Positions 17,509-26,148 of a stretch of 64,000 nt of DNA are shown here, one piece after another (position 1 is the first letter of the stretch; every line of letters begins with the position of its first letter). Source of the DNA: Fredinandcohnia quinoae (GTDB taxonomy: Bacteria > Bacillota > Bacilli > Bacillales > Bacillaceae_L); NCBI RefSeq assembly GCF_022427965.1, contig NZ_JAKTTI010000004.1:1-64000 (forward strand), written 5' to 3'. Both the position numbers and the translations under genes were made by a program. The notes beneath the pieces are model-generated. The model was given only the letters and a program-made list of their open reading frames with translations. It searched no databases and was not told the origin of the DNA.

Positions 17509-20500
17509 CTATACATTCACATTATTTGCAATCTGCACTAATACTGTTGGATCTTTAATTTTATGATCTTCTGCAAGCATCACGATCTTAGATGTGATCT
17601 CAGCCGTTTTCGGATCATCATCGATGAATGGCAGGAATATACGCCCTCTATGCTGGGAGTGAATAGGTAGTATATTAACCGCTCCTGACGCCATTTTGTG
17701 AACCACACCACTTCCGAGATGGACAGTATATTCGCCAAGCTTTCCATCGATAAGCGCATGAGATCCTTTTAACTCCACATTCGTTATCTTCAATAACCTT
17801 AGCAGTTCCCCCATAATAGCCGCTCTCATTTCAATTGTAGATAGGCTTGCTTCCGGATCAACGCCCCCAACATGGGCAACACTGACGACTAAATCAACAT
17901 CCCTCATGATTTCTGAAAAAACGATATCAGGAATATCTGTAAATGGTACTAATTTCCCTGTTTCTCTGCTCGAAAATTCGACGCCTTCAATTGTTGGTGC
18001 CTCTACATCAGCAGGTGAATACCAATCAGCCATTGCGTAAATATGGGCAATGATATTCTCTTTATAATATACTTTCTGCAGTCCTTCATCATAGCTTACC
18101 GTCCAGCCTCTACCTTTCAGAAGAGCTGCAGCCTTCCTTGGCTGAATTTGATGACCATCATATCTTGCAGAGACGGTCAGTGATGCAAGCTCATCTGCAT
18201 TAGGTCTATATAACTCCCTAAATACTTGCTTGAAAGGTTGGATGATTTCTCTTTCAAAGATATCTTTCTGAAATGCTGCCCATTTACCAGTTTTATATAA
18301 GTGAACAGGATGTGCAATGATGCATACATCCTCTGGCCCTAATTGTAAAGTCTGATCTTCAGTGTCAACAAGGGCCCCATCCTTAAAATAACCTAAATGA
18401 GTACCAGATTTGAAGACTAGGTTCTGTAATAACGGATAGATTACTGGATGCTCCGAAAGACTTATAAGCTCACTCGTAACAAATTCATCTCCTGCTTCCA
18501 TCGCCTTTTCTAGCATGTACCGTGCACGTGAATATTGTTCTTTTAAGGATTTATGAACAGCTTTTATTTCTTTCACATACTCATGATTTTTTAATTTAGA
18601 TGGGATGCTTTTGAGTTGTTTTCCACTTTTTTCAACTTTAATCTTTGCTCTGCCCAGTTCATCAATTTGAATATGCACGGAAACAGCCTCGACAGTTGCT
18701 GGCTTCAAAAATTGCTCAATAGCATGTATTTTTTCTGTCTCCATCGACCAAGTGAAGCGATTTGTATCTGAGAAACCAGCATTCCGTGCCAAATTATCAA
18801 GTGAAATGGAGACGACCTTTGCTTCACTTGCCCGGCGTTGAGCACCAAACTGCTTACTCTCTTTCAGGAAATTATTTAGAAATTCATATCTATGCAAGGT
18901 TTCCATTCTCTCCTTGCTTAAGGGAATAAGTCCATAGCAGAGCACATAGTCTTTATTTCTCTTATTCTTAATAATTTCTTCTGCTTCTTGCTGAGAGAGC
19001 TTACCTAACATCGCATCTGTAAAAAGCTGTGATCGTTTATGCAATCCTCCCCCAGCGATATATTTTGCACTATTGTAAACAACATTAAAGCGTTTTTCAC
19101 CCAGAATTGAATAAGACTCATGAAACCAGTCAATATCAAAAGCACCATCTTTAAAGTCATCTGGAGAAATCGGTGAAAAGCGAGCAACAATGGTTTGCTT
19201 ATCATTCGAAAATGCTTCATTGATATGGGCATGGAAATACCAACCTGTCGACTTAAGCCCTGGCCAGTTCAAATACTTTTCTACTATATCCAACCATTGC
19301 GGGGAATACATCGCTGCCTCAATTAGCTGCTTATCTGTCACCTTCCTTTTGCCTATCAATTCTTTGAGTGTCTTCTCATCCTCATCCTCTGCTGGGTAAC
19401 AGTTTTTCAGCAAATGGCTAAAAATCTCTTTTTTCGTGCTATCGCCACCTACAAAATTATAACCACGGACATACGTATCCTTTCCAGCACCTATGAGTAT
19501 ATCTACAAAGAATTTTGTACCTGAGAGCCTATAAATATTAGAAGCTAGATGGCTAACCTCCGTTGCCATATCTCCTCTCTTAAGCTCGATAGTAACGATC
19601 CGGTCAACTACGTCCTTACAAACCTCTTTCAGTTTCTGACAATCAGTAACGGTCTTGTGATAATAAAAATCATAATCGGTTAACATTCGTAAGTTATCAG
19701 GGCTTAATGGTCTCCCACTTAACTCTGTGTAAAGTTCGTTCTCATCGACAAGGCCAAGCTTATATGCCCGATCAAAATCTGCTAATTGAATGCAAGTATG
19801 AGCTACAAAGCCTGATGCTTTATACAAGGCATAGCCGATTTGGAATACATCTTGGAAATCCTCATCAACTTCGCTGCTAAATTTCCGCATATTGTCATAC
19901 CAAAAAGAAATCGCATTGGCATTTACTAGCGTAGATGAATGTCTATTATAATAATGTGTTGATTTGTTTCGATTTTCGTAATCCACAGCAAAACGTTCTA
20001 CTGGAATCTGATTAAAAATAAATCGGACCATATCCCGGCAAATTTGAAACACTTCTGTTCTTGGACACTCATTTAATAATGCTTCAAACACAGTTTGAAT
20101 ATGATTGGAGTAAGGTAACTTCTTCGTAAACTCCTTAAATTCTTTGTCCTTTATCGGAAGAAGCCCTGCTACTAATTTGACATACCAATCCTTTTTTGAA
20201 CGATACATATAGTCATCATTATAATAGAATAGTATTTCTAGCAGCTTTATAGTCGAAAGTTGATGTTCAGCAGCAGCTTCCCTCCATACCTCCGGGAGCG
20301 GATAATCCTCTAATGTAAAAGCTTTCTCTCGATCAGTGCGTCTTCTTTGAGGTCGAATATTATACTCACCACCAAGAATTACTTTCTCAAGTCTACCGTC
20401 CCAGCCTTCAGTCTCATACTCGTATTCACGGTATTCTTCTACAAGATTACTATAAGCCTGCAAAATCTTTTTAATATCCTGAATCGATGAAGATAGTATT

Positions 20501-22449
20501 TGTTTACTAGAAAATCCAGTTGGTACTTGGATATTAGGTAAAGGTATTTGTTTGTTCAGATCAAAGAGTCCAAATCCTTCCTCTTTCGAAAAGATTGCCC
20601 TGTCGTTTTCAGTTATTTTTTCGACCAATACTTTTGCAGTTTGTGAAGTTTCCGAAAGAGAAACTGCTAGTTGTCTGCACTCTTCGATGATTTTTTCATT
20701 TTTAGGATTCCCTTCAATCGTTGCAAGCATATCAAGGGCTGCTAGCTGTTTATTTTCATTCTTTGCCTGAATCAATCGTTGCACACTGCCTAGTAGCTCT
20801 TCTTGAGGCTGCTTTAGCAAAATAGAAATCGCATTTTTCCGCAAATCCCCTGCTTTAAACCGTAGTAAATCTTCAATGATTTTGTAATCCTCTGAAGTCA
20901 GAGCAAGCTTCTTAACAAATTTCAATGCATCAGAACGAACATAGGAGCTCTTATCTCCTAAAAATTCAATTAGGGCAAGCTTTTGTTTTATTGTACTCGG
21001 ATTTTTTAAAAAGCCTGTAAGAAATACTGAGCGTGTATCAGCACTCATATTATTGATATAATCCAACATTTCATCAATTTTTTCTGCTGACGGTTTGTCT
21101 GCAAATGTAAGCATCATTTTTACAAGAATATCATCACGTGTTATAGCAATTTGGCACCATGGAAAAACACTCTCAGTAAAAACCCTTTCCTTTTTAGTCA
21201 TTTTGCCGAGCATATTCTTAAGTTTTTCGAACAGTTCCTCAGAGCTGCAAGCCCCTTCAATTCCTTGATATTTTGTGAGTCCGCTACGGTGTTCTGTTCG
21301 AATTGAATAATAACTTTCATCACTAAAAAGATTCTTAAGTGCCCAGCCTTGTACTTCTAGATCAGGATCATCTAAAAGTGGTATTGCAAATCCGTGTTGA
21401 AGTCGCGGAATCTGAATTTGTCTTAAAAAATATAGTGCCACTAACCGCTTATATTTTTCAGGTGCTGCCATCAATTCTAAAAGCTTACCTTCAACCAATG
21501 CTACATCGTCAAATGCAATTGACCATAATGCCATATAGATCAACATCGTATCATTGCTTTTTAAGCATTCCGTTTGATACTCATTTTCTGTAAGGCATCT
21601 ATAAGCTGTTTCTAAGCATTTCTTGATGACGTTTGGTTTCTGAGCTGTTATATCAAGTCCTGTCCAGACATCTAGTGCGCGAACTATCGATGAATATCTA
21701 ACGAGATCATGATCAAGAATGACTTTTAACATATACATAAAGCCTTCCTTAGACCCTTCATCCATACATTCAACAATTGTCTGCCTTAGACCCTCTTGCA
21801 GCCTGGCAGCTAGGAGTAAGTCGCTTGCCCACTTATGTGCTTTTTCATTACGGCTCATTAATAATCCCATAATTATTTCACGGGTGATTAGGCCTGTATT
21901 GTTATCCCCGTACACAATATCCTCAATGCTACTCATGACCTCTTCAATGTTCTCATCTATTTCTAAAGCTAATAAATCTGGAAGAACCGGATTCCCTGAA
22001 AAGTAATTACTCTTCTCTGAAAAGTATCTTTGATAAGTAAACTCCTCCGCCACTAGGTGAAACATACCATGCAGTTTTGAGATTGCACTATTTAAATACA
22101 GCACATCATACGCTTTTGACCGAAATGAACGTCTACTATATCCACGTTGGTATGTATAATTTGGACTGTTATCCCAAATCTTCTTAAACTTTCTAGCCCA
22201 TTCATTGCCAAAAAGTGTTACCAACACTTTAAATTCAGAACCTCCAAATATTGAAGAAAGTTCATCCGTATTCTCTGTCCATAAAGTATCATAAAGTACC
22301 TTATCCTGTTTTCCACTATATCCCTTTCTTTTATGACAACTTAAAATGGCGTCCAGTATTTCTTTATTTCTCCCAATAGTTAAAACTGACTTTAGATGAA
22401 TCTTTTCAACATATTTTTTTACTTTTTTGCTTTTTTCGTAGTAGTACAT
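17509..22449 (-). CDS. Giant DUF4132 domain protein (MolR/YehI-like, HEAT-type repeats)
   Basis: This 1646-aa cytoplasmic protein is mostly helical. Residues about 270-640 contain HEAT-like repeats (for example ALKNLFSDES, LGDKSSYVRSDALKFVKKLA, LRKNAISILLKQP). The C-terminal 400 residues match the DUF4132 type found in E. coli YehI/MolR relatives (IIQPFKQVFRELYRPNADEL near residue 1405, then GRGWTVSYDEGLQKV). No catalytic motif is recognised. The start is ATG at 22449 with GAGGGG upstream, 11 bases after the 139-aa partner gene, so the two form an operon. The molecular role is unknown; proteins of this type are often paired with WGR or AAA genes, which are not present here. Confidence 0.8.
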   Translation of the reverse strand: MYYYEKSKKVKKYVEKIHLKSVLTIGRNKEILDAILSCHKRKGYSGKQDKVLYDTLWTENTDELSSIFGGSEFKVLVTLFGNEWARKFKKIWDNSPNYTYQRGYSRRSFRSKAYDVLYLNSAISKLHGMFHLVAEEFTYQRYFSEKSNYFSGNPVLPDLLALEIDENIEEVMSSIEDIVYGDNNTGLITREIIMGLLMSRNEKAHKWASDLLLAARLQEGLRQTIVECMDEGSKEGFMYMLKVILDHDLVRYSSIVRALDVWTGLDITAQKPNVIKKCLETAYRCLTENEYQTECLKSNDTMLIYMALWSIAFDDVALVEGKLLELMAAPEKYKRLVALYFLRQIQIPRLQHGFAIPLLDDPDLEVQGWALKNLFSDESYYSIRTEHRSGLTKYQGIEGACSSEELFEKLKNMLGKMTKKERVFTESVFPWCQIAITRDDILVKMMLTFADKPSAEKIDEMLDYINNMSADTRSVFLTGFLKNPSTIKQKLALIEFLGDKSSYVRSDALKFVKKLALTSEDYKIIEDLLRFKAGDLRKNAISILLKQPQEELLGSVQRLIQAKNENKQLAALDMLATIEGNPKNEKIIEECRQLAVSLSETSQTAKVLVEKITENDRAIFSKEEGFGLFDLNKQIPLPNIQVPTGFSSKQILSSSIQDIKKILQAYSNLVEEYREYEYETEGWDGRLEKVILGGEYNIRPQRRRTDREKAFTLEDYPLPEVWREAAAEHQLSTIKLLEILFYYNDDYMYRSKKDWYVKLVAGLLPIKDKEFKEFTKKLPYSNHIQTVFEALLNECPRTEVFQICRDMVRFIFNQIPVERFAVDYENRNKSTHYYNRHSSTLVNANAISFWYDNMRKFSSEVDEDFQDVFQIGYALYKASGFVAHTCIQLADFDRAYKLGLVDENELYTELSGRPLSPDNLRMLTDYDFYYHKTVTDCQKLKEVCKDVVDRIVTIELKRGDMATEVSHLASNIYRLSGTKFFVDILIGAGKDTYVRGYNFVGGDSTKKEIFSHLLKNCYPAEDEDEKTLKELIGKRKVTDKQLIEAAMYSPQWLDIVEKYLNWPGLKSTGWYFHAHINEAFSNDKQTIVARFSPISPDDFKDGAFDIDWFHESYSILGEKRFNVVYNSAKYIAGGGLHKRSQLFTDAMLGKLSQQEAEEIIKNKRNKDYVLCYGLIPLSKERMETLHRYEFLNNFLKESKQFGAQRRASEAKVVSISLDNLARNAGFSDTNRFTWSMETEKIHAIEQFLKPATVEAVSVHIQIDELGRAKIKVEKSGKQLKSIPSKLKNHEYVKEIKAVHKSLKEQYSRARYMLEKAMEAGDEFVTSELISLSEHPVIYPLLQNLVFKSGTHLGYFKDGALVDTEDQTLQLGPEDVCIIAHPVHLYKTGKWAAFQKDIFEREIIQPFKQVFRELYRPNADELASLTVSARYDGHQIQPRKAAALLKGRGWTVSYDEGLQKVYYKENIIAHIYAMADWYSPADVEAPTIEGVEFSSRETGKLVPFTDIPDIVFSEIMRDVDLVVSVAHVGGVDPEASLSTIEMRAAIMGELLRLLKITNVELKGSHALIDGKLGEYTVHLGSGVVHKMASGAVNILPIHSQHRGRIFLPFIDDDPKTAEITSKIVMLAEDHKIKDPTVLVQIANNVNV

Positions 22450-22460
22450 CTAGCCACCCC

Positions 22461-22880
22461 TCACCACATTCGTCCTGAAAGCATGGTAAATCTAATGAAA
22501 GTCAAAATATCCCCCTCTTGAATCGTAAGAGGTTCATCAAGCTTTTCAATTTCTTTATCTTCAACAAACACCCTGTATAAGCCATCAGTATAAGCCAAAA
22601 TAGCTGTTTCAATGGCTTTTTCAACATCAGCCTTCTGTTCATTTGTCCGATATCCAAAGCCGACCTTTCCCGTTTGTATCTCAGTTTCTATTTCATCAAA
22701 GGAAAGATATTGGACAAGAGGAGAATCCAATGCTTTATCATTGTATTCCTCTACTTTCATGGAAATAACCTCTGTGATTAAGGCTCTTAAGCTTGTTGGC
22801 TGATTTTTTAGTTCCAGCTCTTCTTTTGTAAGAAATGCTCTCCGTTTTCCCGCCTGCTTTACCGAAACATATACTTTCAT
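22461..22880 (-). CDS. Conserved hypothetical protein encoded with the DUF4132 gene
   Basis: This 139-aa soluble protein begins with a beta strand (MKVYVSVKQAGKRRAFL) and ends LTIQEGDILTFIRFTMLSGRMW. The last part looks like the C-terminal strand of a beta-grasp or MoaD-like fold, but without the terminal Gly-Gly. I do not recognise a named family. The start is ATG at 22880 with GAGGTG upstream. Its 11-base spacing to the DUF4132 gene implies a joint function. Confidence 0.65.
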   Translation of the reverse strand: MKVYVSVKQAGKRRAFLTKEELELKNQPTSLRALITEVISMKVEEYNDKALDSPLVQYLSFDEIETEIQTGKVGFGYRTNEQKADVEKAIETAILAYTDGLYRVFVEDKEIEKLDEPLTIQEGDILTFIRFTMLSGRMW

Positions 22881-22988
22881 GGGGCTTCACCTCTTCTTAG
22901 GCAAATTATAACAATTTCCAGAATCAGTTTCATGGTACTTTCCACTTATTTGGAACCATGGGGACGGTTCTTGTGGTCTTATTTCAAA

Positions 22989-23022
22989 TAAAAACAGAGC
23001 CTTCGAATACCATCGAAGACTC
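22989..23022 (-). terminator. Terminator of the XRE regulator gene
   Basis: On the minus strand, stem GAGTCTTCGA / TCGAAGGCTC (one G-T pair) is followed by TGTTTTTATTT, just after the stop codon at 23029. Confidence 0.85.
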
Positions 23023-23028
23023 CATTAT

Positions 23029-23481
23029 TTAATCCTCTTTATACTTCTCTTTAACTATTCCGGAACCGATACCTGCACCGACCATTAATATCAATGGTCC
23101 AAAGTTCCAAAAAAATGATCCACCATATAAGCCAATGTCTAACGCAGTAAACTTATTTAAAAGGAGAATTCCTATTTTTATAATCAAAAGTACAACACCA
23201 ATTAAAAATACATTATCAAATAATGCTTTTAGTCTCGGATATGCTAATTGTTTACTATCTCTAATCACTTTTTCCTTCAACTCCTCATCTGTCCTTAACA
23301 ATTCATCAATGGTAACACCAAAAAGATCACTTAGCTTAATAATGATTTCAATGCTTGGATAATTTTGTCCATTCTCCCACTTTGAAACAGACTGTCGGCT
23401 AACAAATAGCTTTTCAGCTAATTCTTCTTGGGACCAACCTTTTTGTTTTCTCTCCTTTTTTAATTTCTCAGCAAAATCCAT
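23029..23481 (-). CDS. XRE-family regulator with C-terminal membrane helices
   Basis: This 150-aa protein has an N-terminal Cro/CI helix-turn-helix (LKKERKQKGWSQEELAEKLFVSRQSVSKWENGQNYPS split by the turn; about residues 7-60). It also has two hydrophobic segments near residues 90-110 and 118-140, so it is a membrane-tethered regulator of a kind common in Bacillus. The start chosen is ATG at 23481 with AAAGGTG 9 bases upstream; a GTG at 23493 overlaps that ribosome binding site. It is a single-gene unit, and its target is unknown. Confidence 0.85.
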   Translation of the reverse strand: MDFAEKLKKERKQKGWSQEELAEKLFVSRQSVSKWENGQNYPSIEIIIKLSDLFGVTIDELLRTDEELKEKVIRDSKQLAYPRLKALFDNVFLIGVVLLIIKIGILLLNKFTALDIGLYGGSFFWNFGPLILMVGAGIGSGIVKEKYKED

Positions 23482-23493
23482 CTTAGCAGTCAC

Positions 23494-23830
23494 CTTTCTT
23501 CTGTTTATAATTTATTATTGTTAAAACTTATTCAAAAAGTAAAGAGAGCAATGGTTGCAAGGTCCGCACGCTGAGGTTTACATCTCAAGAGGACCTATTT
23601 TAATCACATTTTTGACTACAATAGAAATCATTTTGAACAGAATTTCTAATTACTTCATTAACTTTCCCCATTCATAATTTTCACGTACTTTTTTGAAAAT
23701 TGACCTATGTCAAGGAAAATAAAGAATGGGAGTCTTAAGATAAAAGTAACTAAACAGAGGGGCACTACAGATACATGTGAAAGACTCAACACCTGTTTAG
23801 TTAAATTAAATATAAAGGAGATTATATATC
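23494..23830. other. 337-bp intergenic region between XRE regulator and cupredoxin genes
   Basis: No coding frame is seen. The region holds the CRP/FNR-like box at 23700-23713 and the AAGGAGATT ribosome binding site of the cupredoxin gene. A clear sigma-A promoter could not be fixed by eye. Confidence 0.6.
23700..23713. promoter_or_regulatory. CRP/FNR-family box (TTGAC-N4-GTCAA)
   Basis: TTGACCTATGTCAA is a perfect palindrome. It has the layout of FNR/DNR/NnrR sites (TTGAT-N4-ATCAA), with C and G at the inner positions, as often seen in nitric-oxide and denitrification regulators. It lies 118 bases upstream of the copper-protein gene, which fits respiratory control. Confidence 0.55.
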
Positions 23831-24253
23831 ATGAAAGTTCTTAGACTGTTTTTATTAATGAGTGCACTTGCAATTGTTTTAGCAGCTTGTGGAGGGACAG
23901 ATGAGGAAAAAACTACCCAAAAGGAGCAACCCGCTGAAACATCTACTGAAGCAGATACTACCACGAATACTAGTTCAGATGTTGAAGAGTTTACGATCAA
24001 TGCAACGAACTGGGACTTCACTTCTGATAAAGAATTAGTTGTGAAAAAGGGAACAAATGTAAAACTTAATTTAGTTAATGAAGAGGGCGTTCATACAATT
24101 AGTAATGAAGAATTAGGAATTGACCTAAAAGTTGATACACCTGCTGAATTTAAAGCAGATACAACTGGGGAATTCGAATTAATTTGTTCTACTATATGTG
24201 GTGCCACTGAAGACCATGAAGCTATGAAAATTTCTTTAAAAGTAGTAGACTAA
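23831..24253 (+). CDS. CuA-like cupredoxin lipoprotein
   Basis: This 140-aa lipoprotein has a signal peptide with lipobox LAAC (Cys20), a Ser/Thr/Glu-rich linker (residues 25-48) and one cupredoxin domain (about 50-140). Copper ligands are visible: His88 in GVHTIS and Cys119, Cys123, His129 and Met132 in CSTICGATEDHEAM. This mirrors the CuA site of cytochrome oxidase subunit II (C-x3-C-x3-H-x2-M), except that five residues instead of three separate the second Cys from His. It may carry electrons or copper on the outer face of the membrane. The start is ATG with AAGGAG upstream; a strong terminator follows. The FNR-like box upstream suggests control by oxygen or nitric oxide. Confidence 0.85.
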   Translation: MKVLRLFLLMSALAIVLAACGGTDEEKTTQKEQPAETSTEADTTTNTSSDVEEFTINATNWDFTSDKELVVKKGTNVKLNLVNEEGVHTISNEELGIDLKVDTPAEFKADTTGEFELICSTICGATEDHEAMKISLKVVD

Positions 24254-24267
24254 TGACCATAAGAATG

Positions 24268-24295
24268 CGCAAGGTTTTTTGAACCTTGCGTTTTT
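24268..24295 (+). terminator. Terminator of the cupredoxin gene
   Basis: Stem CGCAAGGTT / AACCTTGCG with a five-base loop, followed by TTTTT. Confidence 0.93.
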
Positions 24296-24390
24296 AATAT
24301 TTTAGTTAACTACCCAGGTGTGTTCACCAAAATGGTCACCAGAGATCCGTCATCTCGCTTCCTTTTTCAATAAGAATTGTGTACTTGTAA

Positions 24391-24580
24391 AATAAGCGGA
24401 GTTTTTCCGGTTATATGTAGAATAGGACCCGATTCGGGGTAAATAAGGGAAGATTTTCCCCTTATTTGAAGAAAAATCCCCAATTTTCATGTTTTTCGGG
24501 TCAATAGGCGGAGTTTCTCCGGCTATTTAAACCATATTTTATTATATTTATTAATTAGAGGAACTTTTTTCCGCTATTTA
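24391..24580. repeat. Non-coding region of repeated small hairpins (GCGGAGTTTTTCCGG type)
   Basis: Three or more related stem-loops lie in 190 bp. CGGA...TCCG in AAGCGGAGTTTTTCCGG occurs at 24395-24410. AATAAGGGAA / TTTCCCCTTATT occurs at 24442-24466. GGCGGAGTTTCTCCGG occurs at 24507-24522, and a looser copy (GAGGAAC...TTCCGC) near 24558-24574. The rest of 24296-24780 shows no gene. Such hairpins resemble repeats scattered in Bacillaceae intergenic DNA; the function is unknown. Confidence 0.65.
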
Positions 24581-24780
24581 TCTGATCGGATGCTTAACCT
24601 GATTCCCCAACCGATAAGAGTAGGCCCCAGGAAAATGTTCTAGTCATTATTCGGAGAAGTGAGCTGGACAATATTATCATTAATAATATCCTGTCCAGCC
24701 GCTACTATTATAAAATACTAATTGAAATTCATGTTATCTATTTCTAGTATAGTTAACCCCATTGTATCCTGTTTGAACCG

Positions 24781-25626
24781 TTATTTAGATTCCTTGCCTT
24801 TAACCACTGGATTATCATCATATGAGACCCAGTCACTATAGCTTCCAGCGTATAGCTTTACATTTTGATAGCCTGCCATTTTTAGAGCGATGTAATTTGG
24901 AGTGGCTGTTACACCTGATCCACAGTAGACGATGATAGGCGCCTCCTTGTCCAGTTCTGCAAATCTCTTCTTCTGTTCTTCACTATTTTTAAATGAACCC
25001 TTTTCCAATCCTTCTACCCAACATTTATTAATGGCACCAGGGATATGCCCTGCTATTCGATCAATCGGTTCAATTTCCCCATGATAGCGTCTTTCATCCC
25101 TTGAATCGATTAAGATAGGTGATTTTTTCTTATGATCAACAACTTCTTTTACTTCCTCGTAAGTAGCGAGCATATCTCTTCGGATATTAATTTCAAATTG
25201 AGATGTTTCAAAATCAGGAACTTCCTTCGTCGTTGGATAACCTGCTTCGACCCATCCTTTAATCCCTTCATTCAACACATATACCTTTTCATGACCTAAA
25301 TAAGTAAGTAACCACCAAAAACGGGAAGCATACTGCCCCTCTCCTTCGTCATATGCAACAACTGTTTTCGTATTGTCGATTCCGGCTTTCTCAATTTCAA
25401 GTTTAAATTGTTCTATATCCGGAAGCGGATGTCTTCCTCCGTGCTTTTCAACAGGCCCGGATAACTGTTGTTCTAAATCAAAATAGATGGCACCTGTTAT
25501 ATGACCATCTTGATAGAAGTTCTTCCCTAAATCTGGATTTCCCAACTCAAAGCGGCAATCCACAATCCTTACCTGTTCATTATTTAATTGTTCAAAAAGC
25601 CATTCTTTGTTAACCACAAAACTCAC
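24781..25626 (-). CDS. 3-mercaptopyruvate-type sulfurtransferase (tandem rhodanese)
   Basis: This 281-aa enzyme transfers sulfur from a thiol donor to an acceptor. It has two rhodanese domains (about 1-130 and 150-280). The active-site loop IVYCGSGVTA in the second domain carries the catalytic Cys, and the CGSGVTA sequence is typical of mercaptopyruvate sulfurtransferases rather than thiosulfate rhodaneses (CRKG). The first domain lacks the Cys, as expected. The start is GTG at 25626 with GGAGG 8 bases upstream. It lies close behind the 67-aa basic protein gene on the same strand. Confidence 0.93.
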   Translation of the reverse strand: MSFVVNKEWLFEQLNNEQVRIVDCRFELGNPDLGKNFYQDGHITGAIYFDLEQQLSGPVEKHGGRHPLPDIEQFKLEIEKAGIDNTKTVVAYDEGEGQYASRFWWLLTYLGHEKVYVLNEGIKGWVEAGYPTTKEVPDFETSQFEINIRRDMLATYEEVKEVVDHKKKSPILIDSRDERRYHGEIEPIDRIAGHIPGAINKCWVEGLEKGSFKNSEEQKKRFAELDKEAPIIVYCGSGVTATPNYIALKMAGYQNVKLYAGSYSDWVSYDDNPVVKGKESK

Positions 25627-25644
25627 CTAGTCCGCCTCCTGTCA

Positions 25645-25848
25645 TTATTTAAACAACTTCTTAATTATCTTAAAAATATCAAAGGTTACACGCTGATACA
25701 CTTTATTATACACATATCTTTTTGGGTTCCTAAGCCACCCATACCCTCTTGGCATTTTCAAACCGGCTCGATGGACAATCTGTCTTTTTATGCTAGTTCT
25801 AGCGGATATTCTTCTCCTCAAACTTGGCTTTCTCATTCCAAATTTCAT
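25645..25848 (-). CDS. Small very basic conserved protein (67 aa)
   Basis: This 67-residue protein is rich in Arg and Lys (MRKPSLRRRISARTSIKR), with a middle motif PRGYGWLRNPKRYVYNKVY. It has a good ribosome binding site (AAGGAG, 8 bases before ATG 25848). The composition and conserved-looking core suggest a nucleic-acid or ribosome-binding protein; I do not know the function. It lies 18 bases upstream of the sulfurtransferase gene and is likely co-transcribed. Confidence 0.7.
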   Translation of the reverse strand: MKFGMRKPSLRRRISARTSIKRQIVHRAGLKMPRGYGWLRNPKRYVYNKVYQRVTFDIFKIIKKLFK

Positions 25849-25952
25849 CAGAACAACTCCTTCTATTTAATATCGTCTAGACGAAGGATAGACTCCTTCC
25901 CCTTTGTTTCATTTTACGAGTGATCTGTATGTATAGTTTCACATTTCTACTC

Positions 25953-25981
25953 TTGACCTTCTGCTTAATATTATATAAAAT
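25953..25981 (+). promoter_or_regulatory. Promoter of the UMP kinase leader
   Basis: TTGACC (25953-25958), a 17-base spacer and TAAAAT (25976-25981). Transcription would begin near 25988, giving a leader of about 160 bases before the kinase gene. Confidence 0.65.
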
Positions 25982-26025
25982 ACTTAAGAATATTCAAATA
26001 AATCAATCAGTGAGGAGGAATGTCA

Positions 26026-26091
26026 ATGATTACATACGTACGTGTAAAGCTTACTAGTTATCAATCACCATTTCTCCTCATTTTCTATTGA
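26026..26091 (+). CDS. 21-aa leader peptide upstream of the UMP kinase gene
   Basis: ATG at 26026 follows AGGAGG (26013-26018) with a 7-base spacer and runs 21 codons to TGA at 26089-26091. The peptide starts MITYVRVKLTSYQSP and ends FLLIFY, basic then hydrophobic. Its stop codon overlaps the first base of the terminator stem at 26090. A ribosome translating it would therefore alter folding of that hairpin, as in leader-peptide attenuators. No similar peptide is known to me. Confidence 0.6.
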   Translation: MITYVRVKLTSYQSPFLLIFY

Positions 26092-26124
26092 ACTAAAGGT
26101 TATTTTATCTTTAGTTCTTTTTTT
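26090..26124 (+). terminator. Leader terminator (candidate attenuator) before the UMP kinase gene
   Basis: The perfect 9-bp stem GAACTAAAG / CTTTAGTTC with a 10-base loop is followed by seven T (26118-26124). It stands between the promoter at 25953 and the kinase start at 26149, so some transcripts must read through it. The leader ORF ends in its 5' arm. Confidence 0.9.
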
Positions 26125-26148
26125 ATGATTTCAAAAGGAGGAGTTCAT

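Noticed and set aside
22950-22980. GGAACCATGGGGACGGTTCT stretch as a REP-type element
   Set aside because: It resembles a short repeat seen near RAYT transposases in Firmicutes, but it is a single fragment without a clear hairpin pair or transposase here.
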